Origin: Henningerozyma blattae CBS 6284
Taxonomy: Eukaryota > Ascomycota > Saccharomycetes > Saccharomycetales > Saccharomycetaceae
Direction: 5' to 3'
Assembly (NCBI RefSeq): GCF_000315915.1
Contig: NC_020188.1
Coordinates: 761,501 to 825,500 of the forward strand
DNA length: 64,000 nt
Each line of letters begins with the position of its first letter. Position 1 is the first letter of the stretch. Of the stretch, positions 38,936 through 48,849 are shown in pieces. A program made the position numbers and the translations under genes. The notes below the pieces were generated by a model. The model searched no databases and was not told the origin of the DNA. It saw nothing but the letters and a program-made list of their open reading frames with translations.

Positions 38936-40810
38936 TAAGTGAAAATATTTTCATTAGATATAGAACATGAATTGGCTCTTCTCGTCCAAAATTGAAACGT
39001 ATAAATAGCCTACATAAATTCGTTTATAAGTTTGTATTTTTTATATTTATTTTTTGACCAGCGATCGAACTGTTCAAAATATTGTTGCTCATAGTTTAAT
39101 TCTTAGTTAAGTAATCTGTTTGAATAATTATTATATTATTATTATAAAAAATCTCCTTGCTTCTTTCGAAAGGGAATATATAATATATACAGGATATACA
39201 ATGAACAGTTGTAAACTTTTGGGATATTTTTGTGGTAATTTATACTCCAAAAAATGGACAGATCCACCATCAACGAATTGATGGTCTGATATTAAAATAG
39301 AACCTATCACATCCTAATACCTTCTTAATATCACTACTTGGGTATTTTTAGTGGTGAGGCCACGTATTTTTAATGCATGTTGGATTATTTATTATATTAA
39401 GTTGTTATTAGTTGTTGTATAAAGCCACAATTACGACTAAATTCATACTTTATTAGCTGTTAACAGAAACCCACGACTTATGACAGATAATGTCACAACG
39501 CTGACATTTTTTATATATTTTATTCCTACTCAGAAGGGTAGGAGGATTCTATAATATAACTTTACTATTAACAACAGAATTATTCTCTAAATAATCTCGG
39601 ACTCTAATATTTATACAACTTATACTTCCGATAATTAATAATGATATATTTATGTAAATTTGAATTACTTCTTTTAAATACTTTATTAATATCTATATTT
39701 TTTTTGCACAGTATTTGGTTTATATAATAAAATAAAATGGGCCTTATCCAAGAATTCTCTTTATAGTTTAAAGTACATTACTCTTAGAGTACTAAATAAC
39801 TTAAGCATTAAGAAACCCAATGCTAAATATTCATGGTCTTTATACATACAACAGTAGATATACTGAATTAGGATAAAAGATACTATAACGTGAATATACG
39901 TTACTAATAAAAAACCCCAATTAGAAAATTCATTGTCGTTAATTAAAGTTCATCATGTAAATCCTACGGGGTGTACTAAGCAGGAGAGATAAATAACTCC
40001 TGTGAGGTTAATTAGGTGAAAAATTTTCACTTATAGACGACGATGAATTGACTTCTCTTGTCCAAAAAATAATGTATAAATTGCCAAAATTTTAGTCGAC
40101 ATCTAACCTTTATATTTTTATATTTTCTAAAGTCTTAATTCCTACTCAAAAGGGTAGGAGGATTCTATACTATAAAATACTTACTACAAAACAGAATTAT
40201 TCTCTTAATTATGACTAACAGCAATACTAATATCAAGGATTCAAATGTCGTACACCCAAGCACCTGAAAAAGAAAATCATGATAGAAATGTATTTTAAAG
40301 GATAAGAGGGGAAATAATAAAAATATTGTTCTCCCACAGAATAGTTAACTTAATATGTGAATGAGTGTTTTTTTTTAACAATAAATGTTTATCAAATGTT
40401 TGGGGAACTAACTTTTAAATTTAATTTAGAATTCCATAAAAAATGAAAATATTTATTCTAAACATAAACAACAATAAACAAAATATTGCAGGATTGGAAT
40501 CTTTTTGTATAATATTAGTTCATAACATTAGAATCCTTTGTTTTAGTAATATTGCTAGTCAAAATTTAGAGAATAATTCTTTTTCAGTGAGTATTTGTTG
40601 GATATTTGTGTTCTTTATACATAAAGCAGTAAATGGTCTGTTTAAAAGAAAATATAACGTGAATAAACGTTGTCAATAAAAACCCAAATTGGATGATTCA
40701 TAGCTACTAATCTTAGATTAACATGTTTTTACTACGGTGTATACTAAGAATACAGTACAGACAAACCTTATGAGGTTAATTAGGTGCAAACTTATACATA
40801 TGAATACGTA
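38936..40810 (+). repeat. array of diverged LTR-like units
   Basis: Partial unit 38936-39600, unit 39821-40250 and unit 40596-40810 share ordered blocks. One module starts TGYTRRATATT and contains AACGTGAATA, CAATAAAAACCC-type and GAGGTTAATTAGGTG sequences. It is followed by ATTCCTACTC and AAGGGTAGGAGGATTCTAT with AACAGAATTATTCTCT. An inverted copy is at 59150-59595. A TGTTGGATATT-type start suggests Ty LTRs. The 78-codon frame at 40443-40679 is within this debris and is not a gene. Confidence 0.6.
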
Positions 40811-42051
40811 TATAGCTAGAAAATGTACATTGAAAGAATATATTCCGACAGAGGTTAGAACTATCTATCTTCAGTTATTAAAATATACAAGAGTATCCAG
40901 GAAGATGAAGCTCTGAGATTATCTACAGGGGAATGCTGTAGATATCAGGAACAAGATAAAAGTAGACTAACCTGTAAGCTTATCCTACAAGTCGAATGAT
41001 AGGTGAATGTTGAGGTACTATACTATTATCATCGGCAGAGACTATACGGTAGACATAGTAGTCTACGAATTGGAACTGAGGTTACATTTCGGCTCGTTAA
41101 GAGATATCATCCAAAACTCCAGTTCTGATGAGAATATATTTGTTATGTCTGGGAAACTTGTGCCTGACGAGGCATAGGTCTTATATTAGAAGAACGTTCT
41201 GTGAATATGGATGTTCAGAATGACTATTCTGTTTAACGAAACAATCTAATTAATTATTGGGTCTCGCTTAATCCTGGGTAACTTATACAAATTTATAACA
41301 AGAATTATTATAAGCCGTAGCCAAATCTACAACACTCCAAACCTCACATGACTACATTATTTCGTGAGTAGTGTTAACATTGAACCAAGAATTAACTTCT
41401 TGGATCCAACGTCACTAACCCAATTCCTAAGAACAACTACTTATGCACACTAATTGAGACTTATCAATATCCAATATCGCCAGTCCAATTATAGACAATA
41501 CTACACTATATCACAAATTTTAAACATCATTCCTATAATAAAAACACATAAACACCAATTGCCACGTATTAAAAGCCACGCATGAGAAGATAAGTTATTA
41601 ATGCTATTTCAAGAACATTACTCTCCTAATTAACACAAATAACTGAGAAATAATTGACCAATTGCTAATAATCAATTACAATTATCAAGTTCCTGCACAC
41701 CAAATAAACCGTATAAAAAAGGGACAAGATTTCTCTGTCTTATCATGAACTTCTCTTGGATTCCTTTTATATAGAAAGATAAAAGAAGTAAGAATCTCCT
41801 CTCTATACTTTATATTATCTACTCTGTCTATACTTCTAACATCCTCATCTCTATTTTGTTTGTGTTACTTTAACTTCATTTTATGCCTAATATTGACAAT
41901 TCCAACATACTCTCTTACTGCTGTTACTATTGCTCAATATCTTTCCTTTAATTCAATATCTTACTTTACTGCAATAGGTCAACAGTAGATACTAGGAAAG
42001 ATTGTTTTTGTCCTGATTAGTTCGTCGACGCTCTAACACCAAGTTTTTCTT
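40811..42051. other. repeat-rich intergenic DNA
   Basis: No open frame. Contains the second copy of the 43-bp repeat (41372-41414), a possible LTR promoter (CCGTATAAAAAAGGGAC, near 41710) and ATTCCAACA near 41900, which looks like a Ty1-type LTR end. Complete LTR borders could not be assigned. Confidence 0.4.
41372..41414 (+). repeat. 43-bp repeat, copy 2
   Basis: 37 of 43 bases match 32522-32564. The frame encoding QELTSWIQRH ends with TAA right after the matching part. Confidence 0.75.
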
Positions 42052-42585
42052 CTATTGGCATACGGTATGGTCTACATGCTTGTATGCCATTGCTTTTAAC
42101 AAAGCGTCTCTCACTACATCAATATATTTGCTCAACAGTTGTTCCACATCTTGCGTAACGTTGGGTGAACCTTCATTATCCCCTTGCATGCTACGTATCA
42201 AAAGTATAGCACATTCATTCGTAGGTTTTCCAAACAAATGTTAGACGCACGTCTGGTAATCACTGGACATTATTTGGGTTTCCGCGACTGGCTGGTTTTC
42301 TACGTTTGGATAATAGTGGTCACTTTTCTTACCGTTACTTAGCATATATTGTGATATATTTACATGGTATAAATTTTCGTCTTCTGATACTAGTGACACA
42401 TCGTTCTCGTTGTCAAAATACTCAAAATCGGTGGTAACCAACTTGCACTCCTCAGGAGAACCTTTTTCTCCTGCCTTCGTATTTTCATTAATACTAGCAT
42501 CTTCGGTTGGTAACCTTAGTGTTGGCTGCTCTGGAAGTACATGTTTGCCCTCGGAAGTAGAGTTTCCCAATATCACTGTATTCTT

Positions 42586-43048
42586 TTACCTCTTTGCCTT
42601 GACCGACTTAAACCATTCTTCCAATGTCTTATAATTCTGCATATCCAATGCCGATTCGCCTAACACTTGCAATAAGCATTTGAAAGCAACTATGGAGTAT
42701 GCCTTGATAAATGGCATTCCTAATGGACATTCATTGTCTATTTCCTGAGACAAGACACAGGACGTTTCTTCTGCTGGGTCAAATATGTTAAATTTTACTT
42801 TGACGACTGGACCCGTCACTTCCAATTCTTCATCTTTTCTAACATAGATAAGAGCCATGGAACCTTCTGTCCTTTGTTTCTTCAATTTTAAGGTTTTCGC
42901 CATGCCACAACTGATAGAATTTTGTCTGGCAACCACAGTCTAATACTGCCCTGACCATTTCTCCATTAATATTTATCATTTGGGATGGTAATTCTTCAAT
43001 TAGCTCTTTGACTTTCATGGTTTTCATCATTGCCCATGTTTTGGTCAT
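42586..43048 (-). pseudogene. retropepsin-like protease fragments
   Basis: Two overlapping frames. The first carries INGEMVRAVLDCGCQTKF, equivalent to the strand and active-site loop of a retropepsin but with DCG instead of DSG. The second carries the C-terminal half (VKVKFNIFDP, CPLGMPFIKAYSIV), where a flap and the I-LGMPFL motif are expected. A frameshift near 42910 splits them. Confidence 0.6.
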
Positions 43049-43059
43049 TGTCAGGACAT

Positions 43060-43539
43060 TTACTTGTTTGAGGAACCCTTGTAGTATTTTGAACTGTCAT
43101 TATTTTGGCGACAGTACTTAGCTATATGCCCTGTTTTGTTACACTTGTGACAAACAGTCTTGCTTAGGTCATACTTTCTTCGCTTTTGTCTATGGTTTCC
43201 ATACTGTGGTATTTCTAGAACTGTCGAACATTTGCTTCTGTAGCGGATAGGTGGCCTATTATGATCTTTTAGTTGTATTCTGTACAGCTTGTATCCCTTA
43301 TCGATAGTTTCTAATTGTCTGACAAGAATGTTTTCTGGTAAGTCTTGTAGGAAATGGAATGCCAAGAAATCTGCTGTGGTAACTGCAAGATCTTCGACAT
43401 CCTTCGCAGCGTTTTCAAAATTTGTTACATAATCTGGATTATTTCCGGTGTACCGAACCTTCACAAGTCTTACCAAGCTGTCATATTTTGGTCTCGTAGC
43501 AGCAAATTTGTTGAATAAGCCGTCTACCAATTGTTGCAT
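43060..43539 (-). pseudogene. Gag fragment with CCHC zinc knuckle
   Basis: 159 codons. Capsid-like N-terminal part (LFNKFAATRPKYDSLVRL, DYVTNFENAAKDVEDL, FHFLQDLPENI), basic linker and one intact CX2CX4HX4C zinc knuckle (CHKCNKTGHIAKYC), then a Ser/Lys tail. The N-terminal continuation is in another frame up to 43803. Confidence 0.75.
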
Positions 43540-43869
43540 TGTAGTGATTGTAATGCGGTTTTGTCCCTGTCAAGGTGTGGGTAGCAATTTAGGAATATCC
43601 AGTATTCTTCGACATCAGGATACTCGATCAAAACATTTTCGTTTCCATGTGACAAGGCCTAGGTGTTTATCATAGAATAGAGTTCCTGAGTATTTGGGAA
43701 TGCCACGAGTGAGGGTCTTTAATATCTTTTGGGGTTCCGACCAAAGCAAATGTTTGTGCATCTTCTGGGATCGACGGATTGTCGGCCCGCTCCTGTGTTT
43801 CAATTAGCATATTTCGTTATGTAGAATTAATATGTATTCCTGATACTTATAATCAATAAATGGTTACTT

Positions 43870-44330
43870 TAGAAGTACCAATTGAAGGGTATTCTCAGTA
43901 AATATCACGTGATAGACTGGAATTTTCCGGGTTACCATGTGACACTTGGTCAGGGGATATAAAGATCAAATATATAAGCATCAATATATATCTAACTAAC
44001 TGTTTTCTATAGATATTTTTATATTCTTCAATTTCTCGTTGGTGAATTACCAACACATCCAGAACCGGTTAGCCGCTATTCTTCACTTGTCATCACAAGC
44101 CATGACATTCCTAATCCTAGGCCATGTTTACAACTGTGCGTACGTTTACTGCTATGACCAGTAGTCCATTAAGGTTATGGATCACTTGTTACCGTTAGAA
44201 CTAGTTATGCCTTTCACACGTGACCATCACAAAGATCATGTGATGACCACTCCAGGATCCTCAGATTGTGAAAATGTTTTGTTTTTATATATATTTTTTG
44301 AGTGGTGAGAACCTGTGTGATACATTTTAG
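43870..44330 (-). repeat. probable 5' LTR of the minus-strand gag element
   Basis: It lies directly upstream of the Gag frame and shares ordered blocks with 37910-38400 (GGATCCTGGAG, CTAACCGGTTC with GGATGT, GGTAACCCGG). A TATA-like TTTATATCC is seen on the minus strand near 43960. The borders are approximate. Confidence 0.5.
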
Positions 44331-44401
44331 TTCCTCCAAATCTCCCTCTTCTCAGAATATGAAAAATTATATCACGTTTCCAATCACTATACACGATATA
44401 A

Positions 44402-44728
44402 TGTCACGTGTATAAACTAAGATCACGTGATAACGAAATGAACATGTAGATTAACAAGTAAGTGAATCATGAACATAAATTCTATTTAAGAATCTAAAGC
44501 TAAAAGAATAAACTAGAGGGTTAAGGTAGAACAAAGAGGTAAGAACCAGAAAACAAAAAGGACTAAATACAAAAGATAGAAGTGTATAGTGAACAAATCG
44601 GAACGTAATAGTAATATTTAACTTACATAGGCTCAGGTATATAGTTGTATAGTTTAATAAACAGTTGGTATTAAACTAGCAGCCAAAAATATATACTACT
44701 GGGAGTAGCAAAGCTTAAAATTGTTACA
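44402..44728 (-). repeat. solo LTR, copy B of the 327-bp inverted pair
   Basis: The reverse complement of 33547-33873 with 3 differences. The ends are TGTCACGTG and TTGTTACA. It lies 51 bp past the 3' end of tRNA-Leu(CAA) and in the same orientation relative to the tRNA as copy A is to tRNA-Phe. No attached coding region. Confidence 0.85.
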
Positions 44729-44779
44729 CGTAATAATTACTGACAGAGATCAAGCAAAAAAAATATTACAAAAAAATAA

Positions 44780-44890
44780 TGGTTGCTAAGAGATTCGAAC
44801 TCTTGCATCTTACGATACCTGAGAATCCCACTTTATTAGTGTTAAGCATAAGCTTGAATCAGGCGCCTTAGACCGCTCGGCCAAACAACC
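44780..44890 (-). tRNA. tRNA-Leu(CAA), intron of about 29 nt
   Basis: The minus strand starts GGTTGTTTGGCCGAGCGGTC and ends with GAGTTCGAATCTCTTAGCAACC plus A, matching yeast tRNA-Leu(CAA). Anticodon CAA and one G precede an intron of about 29 nt. CTCAGG then closes the anticodon stem with CCTGA, and the variable arm TATCGTAAGATG is present. A T-rich stretch with TTTTTTT lies downstream on the minus strand near 44770. Confidence 0.96.
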
Positions 44891-46445
44891 TTAATAATTG
44901 TTGAATTTTTGAAAACTAGTAAAAAAGACATAAATTAGAATAGAGATTTACTTAAAAAATTTATTTGTTTTAATACAAATAAATTTACTGGAATTCAAGA
45001 GAGTCTGACATTATTTAATAATGTATTTTGATGTAATTTTGGATTACTTCTTTTACATACTCTATAGACATCTATATTTATTTACAAAACATACTCTTTA
45101 TATAGTAAGCTAAAACATGCTCCATTGATAATTGTTCTTTGACTCTAAAGAACATTTCCCTTATTTAACTAATACCCTAATTATGAATCACAAAACAGAC
45201 ATGTGAAAATTAAACACTTGATAAAAATGTCTTTTTACGAAATAATTAGAAAATAATTATATTATTTTCCAGCAGAATTTGCTGTAATTACCAATCTGGA
45301 TTGCTTACAGGATAGTTTCAATATTTATTTACAGTCGTAAAATAATTACTTCAGCAAGACAAATAATCTTGCTTCCAATTGATGAATTCTGGAAAGAAAT
45401 TCAGAGCTAATCAAGAATATTAACATAGTAGTGTTTAATAAACAAAATAATTAATTATGTTTGTATATGATATTGATGGAATATAGATTCTAGATACGTT
45501 GCGTAATGTGTTTAAGTGTTCCTCCAGGTTCTAAGAATCTCTGTATAAAATTATTTCTTAATGAACATTCTTCTTCAGACTACGTTGGGGGGCAGAGAAT
45601 TCAAAATCTACGTGTCTTGTCTTCTGAGGATTACCTATATTAGGCACATTATAATTATTTCTAATATAATAAAAAGAATATGCTATTCAAATATCGTATA
45701 AAAAAATATGACACATGATGATTATTTGAATACTAATGAAACAATGGTAACATTTAGTAGTGCTGCTACAGTGACTCTAACTATGCTACCTATAATACAA
45801 AATTAGAATGATTAAAGTTCAAGTGAGTTTTTCTCGTAAGCTGTATAAAACTAACAAATAGAATTTAATAATTTAGTAAATGATCTAATGATTCATATTT
45901 GATTCTGAAAATCTTTGAAACGTACCTAAAAGGAGTCTCAATAAAATGAAGTAAAAATGTGTTAAGATTTGTTGAATACTTGAAAACATATAAATCACAA
46001 ACGAGAGAAATGAAGAGGTACCCGAATAATATATTTTATTAACCTAACCTAAACGATAACACTTTAATAAGAGGGAGAAAATAACGACGCCTGAGTTACA
46101 AATATAGAACTTAAATGAATTCAAGAAAATAAACTTGATACTTCTAGAAAATTTAGATATTTTCACACTTTGATATATATAACGATCTATTGAAAAGTAA
46201 GTTTTTTTTATTTTAATATTCTAAGATTATTATTATTGAATGGTTTAAAATTAGTGTATTATGCAGGTTAATTTTTCGGCTTAAAGAAAAAATAAAAGCT
46301 TTAACGAACTATTAATTGATGTGAAAAACCATGCTTACAATGCACACAATTAGGGAAGAAAAACATACCAACAACTATTTTTAAAGGTAAACTGATAAAT
46401 ATATTACTCATACCAATAGCTAGATTAACGAACATTAGGAAAGAT
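44891..46445. other. AT-rich region upstream of TAF8
   Basis: No convincing open frame, tRNA or clear LTR. A 66-codon minus-strand frame (46301-46501) overlaps the TAF8 start and is rejected. The last 400 bp should hold the TAF8 promoter. Confidence 0.4.
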
Positions 46446-48497
46446 ATGCATAGTTCATCCGCTTCTATAAAAAAAGAATCAAATACATCAAAACTTCCCA
46501 TACCAGACCATAAGATTAACCAAAATGTCTTGAAAAACAGTCATCCAACTTCTTCCAATACCCAATTACTAAAAAATTTACCAGATCTAATTCAATCTCC
46601 AAACAGATTAGAGAGCAGCTGTATAGGTCAACTATTAGCAAAATCAATAGCATTACAATTAAAACCAATGAATGATAATACATCTATATCAACAGTTGCA
46701 TTTAATAGATTACTAACTCTAGTAGATTTACAATTAAACGACATGATATATCAATTAGCAAGATTATCCATTACACAAAGGAGGTTAACAATTGCAAGTA
46801 ATGACTTATCCCTATGGTTGAGATCTTTCAACCTGAATCCTTCAGATTTAACTCTGTATTTGGAAGAATCAAACTTCATAAAATCTAAATTTAATAAAGA
46901 TTATAATTTACTGTATGAATTGCTGAGAGACTACAATACAGAAACTAACCATAATTTCAAAAATCCTAATTACTCTACTTCAGATTTATTAAATAATAAG
47001 TCTTCCGAATCTTCGTCCTCAAGGATCGTGCCACCTTCGAATACTATTTTAAGGTCTATGCCAGAATGGCTTCCAAGTTTACCACCCGATCATACGTATA
47101 AGTTTACTCCGTTATATAATGAGCCAATTACAGATGAAACAGTAATGAAAAAAATATTAGTAAACGAAGGTAAATTGGCTGAATCTGCATTAATTAAGCT
47201 ATTAGAAGCCTCCACAACATCAGAAATTAATTCATTACCAACTCCAGAAACAGACAGAGAAAATGATCTTGAACAGAATATCAATATTGATACCAACACT
47301 AACGGTAATTCGATGACACTAAAGTCAGTGAGTGAAAATGAAAAAACTAACACGAATGAAAGATTAAATGATGAACTTTTAGCCCAAGATGAAACTAAAG
47401 CGATTTATGGCTCAGCTTTACAAGTAAGAAAAATCAAAAAACGATTTGAACTGATGATTGACCCGAAAGCAGAAACACAATTATCTGAAGAATTTGTTTA
47501 TCCCTCAACTTTCAATGTTGAAGAGTATGCGCGTAAACAAGTCCAAAAAATTAGAGAACAGGTTTTATTTTATGAAGAAAAACAATTACAAGCACAGAAA
47601 AATCCTTTTTGGAAATACTCAAAAATGATAGTTGGACCCTCTCAATTCCACCACGGACCACATCATCATCATCATCATCATCATCACCACCACCGTCGCT
47701 ATTCAAATTCTTCTACTTCCTCAGTCTCTTCTTCACCATCACCTGGCTTATTTGGAGGAGTTAGTAAAAAACAAATCAACCATGATATTCAACAAATGTT
47801 TAACAGGTCATTGAATAATTTAATAAACTCTCTACCGAACCTAGCGAAAGAGAAAGCTAGTGCTCGTGAAATTGCTGAAAATGAAAGAGAAAAGAAAGTA
47901 CAAGAAATGCTTAAAAAGAAACAAAAGGAATTGAATGAGAAACAATCAAGTGCTGGTGCATTAGATTTACATGACCTTCAAAAGGAAAATGATGGTTTAT
48001 TTGCAGACCTCGGAAGTAGTGATGATGACGAAAGTTCCACAAGACACCAAAACACATCTGATAAAACTCAAGAGACACACAGTCCCAAATTATCTCAAAA
48101 TGAAGATCAGCATGCTAATAATAATGAAACGCAAGAAATAGTCAAACATGTATTAGAGCATAACCATAACAACGAAACTCAAGAAATAGTCAACCATGAA
48201 ATAAAAGAAAATCATAAGAACGGAACTCAAGATATAGCCATTAACGAAACTGAACAAGATCATAACAACAGTGCTCAAGAAATTGAAAACAGTGAAACCG
48301 GCATCAATGCTGCTATTACTTCTACTTCCACTTTACCAGGCTCTATAGCATCACCACCAACTATATCTGAGCAAAGGGCTCCTCATACTTCCGCTGTTCT
48401 AACAACTAATGATGATGTAACTGAGGGAACTTCGAAAGATGACTCTAGTCAAGTAGAAATAAAACCATCTGAAGGTGTGGCTTCACCTGAAAATTAA
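46446..48497 (+). CDS. TAF8: TFIID subunit TAF8
   Basis: 683 residues, longer than S. cerevisiae Taf8 (510). A bromo/histone-fold region lies at about residues 55-142 (ESSCIGQLLAKSIALQL, VAFNRLLTLVDLQLNDMIYQLARL, TLYLEESN). The signature TAF8 C-terminal motif WLPSLPPDHTYKFTPLY is at about residues 208-224. A second conserved segment with VEEYARKQVQKIREQ follows. Then come a run of 11 His (about residue 405-415), a Ser-rich stretch, a Lys/Glu coiled region and a long Asn/Glu/His-rich tail with imperfect NNETQEIVNHE-type repeats. It should dimerise with Taf10 in TFIID. It matches YML114C in position and, allowing for the reversed map, in strand. Confidence 0.9.
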   Translation: MHSSSASIKKESNTSKLPIPDHKINQNVLKNSHPTSSNTQLLKNLPDLIQSPNRLESSCIGQLLAKSIALQLKPMNDNTSISTVAFNRLLTLVDLQLNDMIYQLARLSITQRRLTIASNDLSLWLRSFNLNPSDLTLYLEESNFIKSKFNKDYNLLYELLRDYNTETNHNFKNPNYSTSDLLNNKSSESSSSRIVPPSNTILRSMPEWLPSLPPDHTYKFTPLYNEPITDETVMKKILVNEGKLAESALIKLLEASTTSEINSLPTPETDRENDLEQNINIDTNTNGNSMTLKSVSENEKTNTNERLNDELLAQDETKAIYGSALQVRKIKKRFELMIDPKAETQLSEEFVYPSTFNVEEYARKQVQKIREQVLFYEEKQLQAQKNPFWKYSKMIVGPSQFHHGPHHHHHHHHHHHRRYSNSSTSSVSSSPSPGLFGGVSKKQINHDIQQMFNRSLNNLINSLPNLAKEKASAREIAENEREKKVQEMLKKKQKELNEKQSSAGALDLHDLQKENDGLFADLGSSDDDESSTRHQNTSDKTQETHSPKLSQNEDQHANNNETQEIVKHVLEHNHNNETQEIVNHEIKENHKNGTQDIAINETEQDHNNSAQEIENSETGINAAITSTSTLPGSIASPPTISEQRAPHTSAVLTTNDDVTEGTSKDDSSQVEIKPSEGVASPEN

Positions 48498-48849
48498 ATA
48501 TCTGAACTTCACCAGCTTTCTCGAAACTTCAAGTAATATTTTTGCTTCGATTACTCGATCGCCTCTCTATTTCCTTTTTTATTTTGCCTCCTTTTGCTTA
48601 CTTCAAGACCTAAACGTCAACCTATTCTCATCTCCACTAAAACTTTCAGGAAACTGGATCGGCCTTTCCCGAGAGGGGACCGAAAATCGAAAATGCGGAA
48701 TACCAAAAAAAATGTAATAAATATTTAAAATAAACAATGAACAGAAGCTGAACAGTTTATTGAAAGTAATTTCTAGATAGATCATTTCGAAGTATAAGAA
48801 TTGTGTTTTAAACATATCAAGAAAGTTGCATAAATAAAACATAAAAGCA
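48498..48849. other. TAF8-FCP1 intergenic region
   Basis: About 350 bp between two plus-strand genes. Holds the TAF8 terminator and FCP1 promoter. No specific site could be named with confidence. Confidence 0.4.

Larger units (their letters stand above)
42000..43803 (-). mobile_element. truncated gag-protease LTR retroelement (gypsy type)
   Basis: Read on the minus strand: the N-terminal Gag frame from 43803, Gag body 43539-43060 ending in a zinc knuckle (CHKCNKTGHIAKYC), protease-like frames 43048-42586, a linker (42576-42241), and the very start of a reverse transcriptase region (LLSKYIDVV, KHVDHTV at about 42140-42060, then PIEEK in another frame). The coding sequence is lost before the catalytic RT. 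Frameshifts separate most pieces. The protease motif reads VLDCGCQT where DSG is normal. It is not autonomous and differs from the Ty3-like element at 28.7-32.5 kb. Confidence 0.75.

Noticed and set aside
40443..40679. 78-codon plus-strand frame
   Set aside because: Overlaps a repeated LTR-like unit present elsewhere without the frame.
42410..42634. Plus-strand frames opposite the second gag element
   Set aside because: Antisense shadows of the minus-strand Gag-protease reading frames.
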